Positions 33,901 to 36,637 of a stretch of 36,637 nt of DNA are shown here, in pieces. The position numbers and the translations under genes were made by a program. The notes beneath the pieces are model-generated. The model was not told the DNA's origin and did no database searches. It worked only from the letters and a program-made list of their open reading frames with translations. The stretch is taken from the NCBI GenBank assembly GCA_964393115.1, contig CAYMST010000016.1, positions 1 to 36,637 of the forward strand, in the 5' to 3' direction. Positions within the stretch are counted from its first letter, which is position 1, and each line of letters starts with the position of its first letter. This stretch comes from CAYMST01 sp964393115. Its GTDB lineage: Bacteria; Bacteroidota; Bacteroidia; Cytophagales; Cyclobacteriaceae.

Positions 33901-35154
33901 CCATATACCATCTTCATCTTCATACATCGCATGGTTTAAATTGGTAGATACCGAGCTACCAGCGTTCGAAATATTAAAATGATTAAATTTATTTTTTTCA
34001 CGATCTAATACAGAAACTCCTCCCCAATTAGTCATAATCCAAAGATCACCCGATTCACTTTCCAATGTTTTGTCGACAGGATTTTCAGATAGTCCTTCTT
34101 TTCCTATCATTTGAAAGTGATTCGTAAACCGATGTTTTTTATCCAGTGGGTTAAAGTATGACAATCCACTATTCCAAGTACCAATCCATACCGTATTTTG
34201 ATTATCGATAAAAGATGATTTCAGTGTATTATCCGAAATAGAATACGGGTTCAACGGATCTCGTTCATAAAACACAAACTCATCGCCTTTCATGATACCA
34301 AGCCCTTTTCCTCCTACCCACAAGTTACCCTGATGATCTAATTCCAAAACCGAAATGTAATTGGCCAAGGAATAAGATCTTTTTATTGCTTTAAGGTCCG
34401 GCTCAGTGAAAAATAACGTCTGCTGTTTTGCTATTATCAATTCATCATCATCAGTAACAATGATTTTCTGAACCCATTGATCACTATTTTTAACAAACAA
34501 CGTTTCGTGATATTCCGTTACGCTTCTAGCATCGAGATCGTAACGAAATACATCCTGATTAGAGGCCACCCAAATTATCCCCTTGCTATCCTCTACCATG
34601 TGGTTATACATAATGGTACCTTCAGGTTTTTTTAACCCATAGTACTCAAAGAAGTCAACAAAAATTCTCGATTTCTCCTTTAATAGAAACATTCCGGACT
34701 CTCCACCTAAAATGAAATCTCCATTACTCCGTTCAAAAAAGAATCGGACACTTATCGGTTGACGATTCTTCGCCGAGTCATAAAAACTAAAATGATCAAA
34801 GTTGTCATAACGGACATTGTATCTGTCTACACCAACTCCAGTAAATGAAACCCAGATATCTCCTTTGTTGTCTTTATAGACCCGGGAAGTTTTATTGAAA
34901 GAAAGAGATTCGGGAATTTCAGGGTCATTTTTATAAATCTTAAAACTCGACCCATCATATCGATTAAGACCGTTATCTGTGGCTATCCAAATAAAACCTA
35001 AATCATCTTGAGCGATAGAGTAGACGTTATTATTTGAAAGTCCATTACGCACGTCCCGGTTTTCAAACTTAAACTGAGTTTGAGCACATAAAATATCAGA
35101 CAGAAGCGTGAGTATGACCAGTGGACACCACGTGTAAATATTAAACTTCTTCAA
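30979..35154 (-). CDS. Hybrid two-component system regulator (HTCS)
   Basis: The 1391-residue product joins a whole phosphorelay in one chain. After a signal peptide (1-24) come about twelve Reg_prop beta-propeller repeats (about 35-665; GFIWIATDNGLNRY, GNLWVGGKGLG, DLWVSTLNGIS), a Y_Y_Y domain (about 715-787) and a membrane helix (about 795-815). Inside the cell are a coiled linker, a HisKA domain with phospho-acceptor His874 in NIHHEFRT, an HATPase domain (N-box NLLSNAFKYT near 987, G-box DNGKGF and GSGIGLSFV), a receiver domain (about 1142-1260; Asp1189 in VCDVMLPDKDG, Lys1241) and a C-terminal AraC helix-turn-helix (about 1290-1388). In this phylum such proteins bind oligosaccharides in the periplasm and activate nearby polysaccharide genes. 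Its position between GH2 and GH5 genes fits that role. Confidence 0.95.
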   Translation of the reverse strand: MKKFNIYTWCPLVILTLLSDILCAQTQFKFENRDVRNGLSNNNVYSIAQDDLGFIWIATDNGLNRYDGSSFKIYKNDPEIPESLSFNKTSRVYKDNKGDIWVSFTGVGVDRYNVRYDNFDHFSFYDSAKNRQPISVRFFFERSNGDFILGGESGMFLLKEKSRIFVDFFEYYGLKKPEGTIMYNHMVEDSKGIIWVASNQDVFRYDLDARSVTEYHETLFVKNSDQWVQKIIVTDDDELIIAKQQTLFFTEPDLKAIKRSYSLANYISVLELDHQGNLWVGGKGLGIMKGDEFVFYERDPLNPYSISDNTLKSSFIDNQNTVWIGTWNSGLSYFNPLDKKHRFTNHFQMIGKEGLSENPVDKTLESESGDLWIMTNWGGVSVLDREKNKFNHFNISNAGSSVSTNLNHAMYEDEDGIWIGSHRKGLDLYVNEKRSFKNFPLIKVDGLIPAVYEIVEDRTREQGLLLGTQVGLVKFDKRSGRSELVKPINDELAKRETNKILYLNDTTVFIIVELIGIYKYDLKHNILSQFAPESTEQLAYANDILMDEDKKWLYIATEVGLSFCRLKDEKQILFTREHGLPNDNVQAIIQDHNKDLWVSTLNGISKIKLVKGDTSIAVIEMKNFGTEDGLRGTLYRDRSVLRTSSNHLAFGSNSGLDIFHPDSIYHKLTDPSLVLTGLQIFNKPVEIKPNQSGSILKENILLTKELNLAHNENGLTLQFTSLDFVSPKRNVFRYKLEGLDGFWKEIGNKREAVYTNLDPGKYTFRVQVSDDGYNWGKQEASIDITILPPFWQTVEFYSFVILLVLGGFFGIYFIRVHQLKKRQKYLEETVERRTYELQIANDDLLVKNEEIQAMAQKLHEADEMKFRFFTNIHHEFRTSLSLILGPLEQLRKKLSLTYQNKESLEIAWRNSTRLHNLVNQVLLYRKIDLGKLYLNLVETDIVLFVKDIKSQFNYKAQRSGFEFDLITDLKDLKLYFDPDKLENIIFNLLSNAFKYTADKVIIRMSIETYAKERYLNISVEDNGKGFENEEEKKNIFKRFYQVDQADMQSNKGSGIGLSFVKELIEAHQGEISVLDSSSGGAIFSIILPAESNWYKDIENVTVSGDYKKIANPLVSEQAVSDEGTPQEMVASQPSNDDSTLATVLVIEDNTEIQIYLKQNLYRYNMLFALDAKTGIEKAVKQIPDIIVCDVMLPDKDGFEILATLKQDQATSHIPIILLTAMVGEENLIKGLNIGADDYITKPFSIAHLIARINNLLKLRRQLHEIYNLRGDIVPEDASENPVEQDFVRKAKEIIHKNISNESFSVVMLADELCMSRVHLYRKISVHTGKGPGDLIRKIRLKHSLNLLKENGHSVNAISVMSGFKDTSTFIRAFTSEYGMSPKKYADTKLEA

Positions 35155-35610
35155 AGCGATTAGTTAGTTAGATCAGTTAATTATCAGATTTTGAAAATTA
35201 TGGTATGAATTTAAAAAAATATATAATGACTAACACTGTTTTTGGAAGAAATATCTGGTGAACTTCAAAAATAATAGGATGAACCAAGCGCTAGAAAGGT
35301 CAAAATAGTACAATATAATGCAAATACATCATTTATTTTTGTGTAAATGTTTGCGCAACAAATTACACTTCTAAAAGGCTGTTAACAGTACGAGCTTCTT
35401 TCAACACCATTGAATAATTATAATATCCTACTTCTTATCCATTAAGGTATTACTGCGTAAAACGATCAATTTATCATTGACACATGTAAAGAAGATCATC
35501 GTATTAGAACCGGTTATTTTTAAAATAAATCAAACCGTATAATGTTGAATCGAATCTTATTCACTTCCCACTTATTATGAGGGCAATCGATTGATCATCA
35601 AAAAATTATT
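35155..35610. other. Gene-free spacer of about 450 bp
   Basis: No credible gene. It should hold the HTCS promoter and the 3' end of the GH5 transcript. I see no strong hairpin and no full TAnnTTTG box. Confidence 0.5.
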
Positions 35611-36637
35611 CTATGACCCTTTGAAATATTTTTTTAATAATTCTAGCCGTGGAGTACTCGGTAATCGCTCTATTGAATCTCCTCTCTCTGACGGATCCAT
35701 TTCTGCATCCCATATGTGACTTTCTCTAAATGCATGATATGCCCAATTCCATTTATTTTCACGACAGTAACTAAGGATATCTTCTAAGTAGATATCTCCA
35801 CTAGGAATCCATCGCGGAACGCTAAATTCTCCAATGAAAATAGGAATCTTTAAAGAGTCGCTTACTCGCTTAGTATGCCTAAATGCGTCTATTACTTTCT
35901 CCTTGTCCCAAAATTGTCCATTGATATCTCCTGGGTAAGTGACACCACCCTCCCTACCGAATACGTCCTGATGCGTAAAGTCCATTGGGCTATACATGTG
36001 CACCTCAAATACAATATTATCATCATGATAATCTCTAAGCAAACGTATACCATCATTATAAGGTCGAGGGTTTTGATATGAATCTTTATAACGTGGCGCT
36101 GCTATGATAATCGTATGCTTCTGATCTACGGATCTAATTTCACGAATGAGCCTATCATAAAGTATATTGATGTCCCAAGTCCCATCGACAACATTACCTA
36201 AGGCCGGTTCATTTAGTAAATCATATCCCGCAATTACATCGCCCCTATCTGCATATTTTGAAGCAACTTCATTCCAAAACTGGATCAATAAATCGTGATA
36301 AGATGTATCTCTCCAAAATGGATCAATGTCTAACATCGTCCAAGGGAAGCCCATACCAGGATAACGATGTGGATCAATAACAACACCAACATCATACTCC
36401 TCTGACCAGTTTATCACCGAGTCGAGATATGCCCAAGCGGTATCGTTATAGGCAAATGGAGAATCCAGATTCATTAGTGGACGTACTGGAAAACTTAGTC
36501 GAATTAAATTTGCACCTATTGCGGCTAAATCTCGAACATCATCCTTATTTAGATCTACTCCTGCGTTAAATCCTTTTAACTGTCCGTTTCCCCAACTCTG
36601 AATGTCATTATTCGGCTTATTTTCTATGCAACTTATT
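35611..36637 (-). CDS. Glycoside hydrolase family 5 lipoprotein, 5'-truncated by window end
   Basis: The frame stays open from the internal Met at 36474 to the window end, adding 54 codons (LKGFNAGVDLNKDDVRDLAAI, then ANLIRLSFPVRP), so at least 341 residues are coded. A Cys codon at 36628-36630, in I-S-C-I-E-N-K, looks like a lipobox, so the mature lipoprotein probably begins there and only the signal peptide is missing. GH5 marks: GANLIRLSFP on strand 1-2, the DPHRYPG motif, the acid/base Glu in DLLNEPAL (codon 36208-36210), EVHMYSPMDFTHQ and the nucleophile Glu in IFIGEFSVPRW (codon 35827-35829). GH5 enzymes are retaining endo-glycanases of beta-glucans, mannans and related chains; the subfamily is not decided. 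Likely surface anchored, producing oligosaccharides that the HTCS senses and the GH2 trims. Confidence 0.9.
   Translation of the reverse strand, partial: ISCIENKPNNDIQSWGNGQLKGFNAGVDLNKDDVRDLAAIGANLIRLSFPVRPLMNLDSPFAYNDTAWAYLDSVINWSEEYDVGVVIDPHRYPGMGFPWTMLDIDPFWRDTSYHDLLIQFWNEVASKYADRGDVIAGYDLLNEPALGNVVDGTWDINILYDRLIREIRSVDQKHTIIIAAPRYKDSYQNPRPYNDGIRLLRDYHDDNIVFEVHMYSPMDFTHQDVFGREGGVTYPGDINGQFWDKEKVIDAFRHTKRVSDSLKIPIFIGEFSVPRWIPSGDIYLEDILSYCRENKWNWAYHAFRESHIWDAEMDPSERGDSIERLPSTPRLELLKKYFKGS

Overview
The window comes from the chromosome of a Bacteroidota bacterium, most likely a marine or soil Cytophagales-type gliding bacterium. I infer this from an AT-rich genome, three secreted proteins with type IX secretion (T9SS) C-terminal sorting domains (YPNP start, short GIY-containing end), an Oar-like TonB receptor with a carboxypeptidase-regulatory N-domain, a one-protein hybrid two-component system (HTCS) next to glycoside hydrolases, a BlaI/M56 pair, and promoter boxes of the TAnnTTTG type. 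I cannot name the species. No rRNA, tRNA, CRISPR array, transposase or phage module is visible.

Layout. 1-776: the 3' part of a secreted protein of unknown function. 874-4295: an alpha/beta hydrolase, an RDD-family membrane protein, a secreted leucine-rich-repeat protein, and a broken second RDD copy joined to a scrap of TonB-receptor sequence. 4427-10927: a secreted dienelactone-hydrolase-like enzyme, a secreted double SnoaL/NTF2-like protein, an AraC regulator and a large TonB-dependent receptor. 11035-14055: a DUF2064 glycosyltransferase-like protein, then a divergent BlaI-type repressor and M56 membrane peptidase pair with a double operator at its promoter. 14425-19954: a tail-fibre-like secreted protein, an 853-residue T9SS cargo of unknown function, an M23 peptidase and an outer-membrane barrel protein. 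20173-21522: an orphan creD. 21718-36637: a carbohydrate-directed block, all on the minus strand: a 1204-residue T9SS protein with two CBM6-like and one malectin-like module, a CBM9-like T9SS protein, a GH2 enzyme with a C-terminal malectin-like domain, an HTCS regulator, and a GH5 lipoprotein cut by the window end.

How they fit together. The right-hand third looks like part of a polysaccharide-utilisation locus: a surface GH5 endo-enzyme, a periplasmic GH2 exo-enzyme, carbohydrate-binding secreted proteins and a periplasm-sensing HTCS. No SusC/SusD pair lies inside the window. Terminator-like hairpins follow the GH2, HTCS, CBM9 and 1204-residue genes, so these look like separate transcription units under a shared theme and not one operon. 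The BlaI/M56 pair looks like a signal-responsive proteolytic switch, with an ExbD-like extracytoplasmic part in place of a penicillin-sensor domain.

The most unusual signals not explained by genes are a dispersed intergenic repeat of about 80 bp (four copies, both orientations, one supplying the last codons and stop of the AraC gene), a rearrangement scar fusing an RDD gene fragment to a TonB-receptor fragment across a 5-bp microhomology, and overlapping dyads at the creD and blaI promoters. No complete new defence or mobile system was found. All assignments are from reading the sequence; no database search was run.
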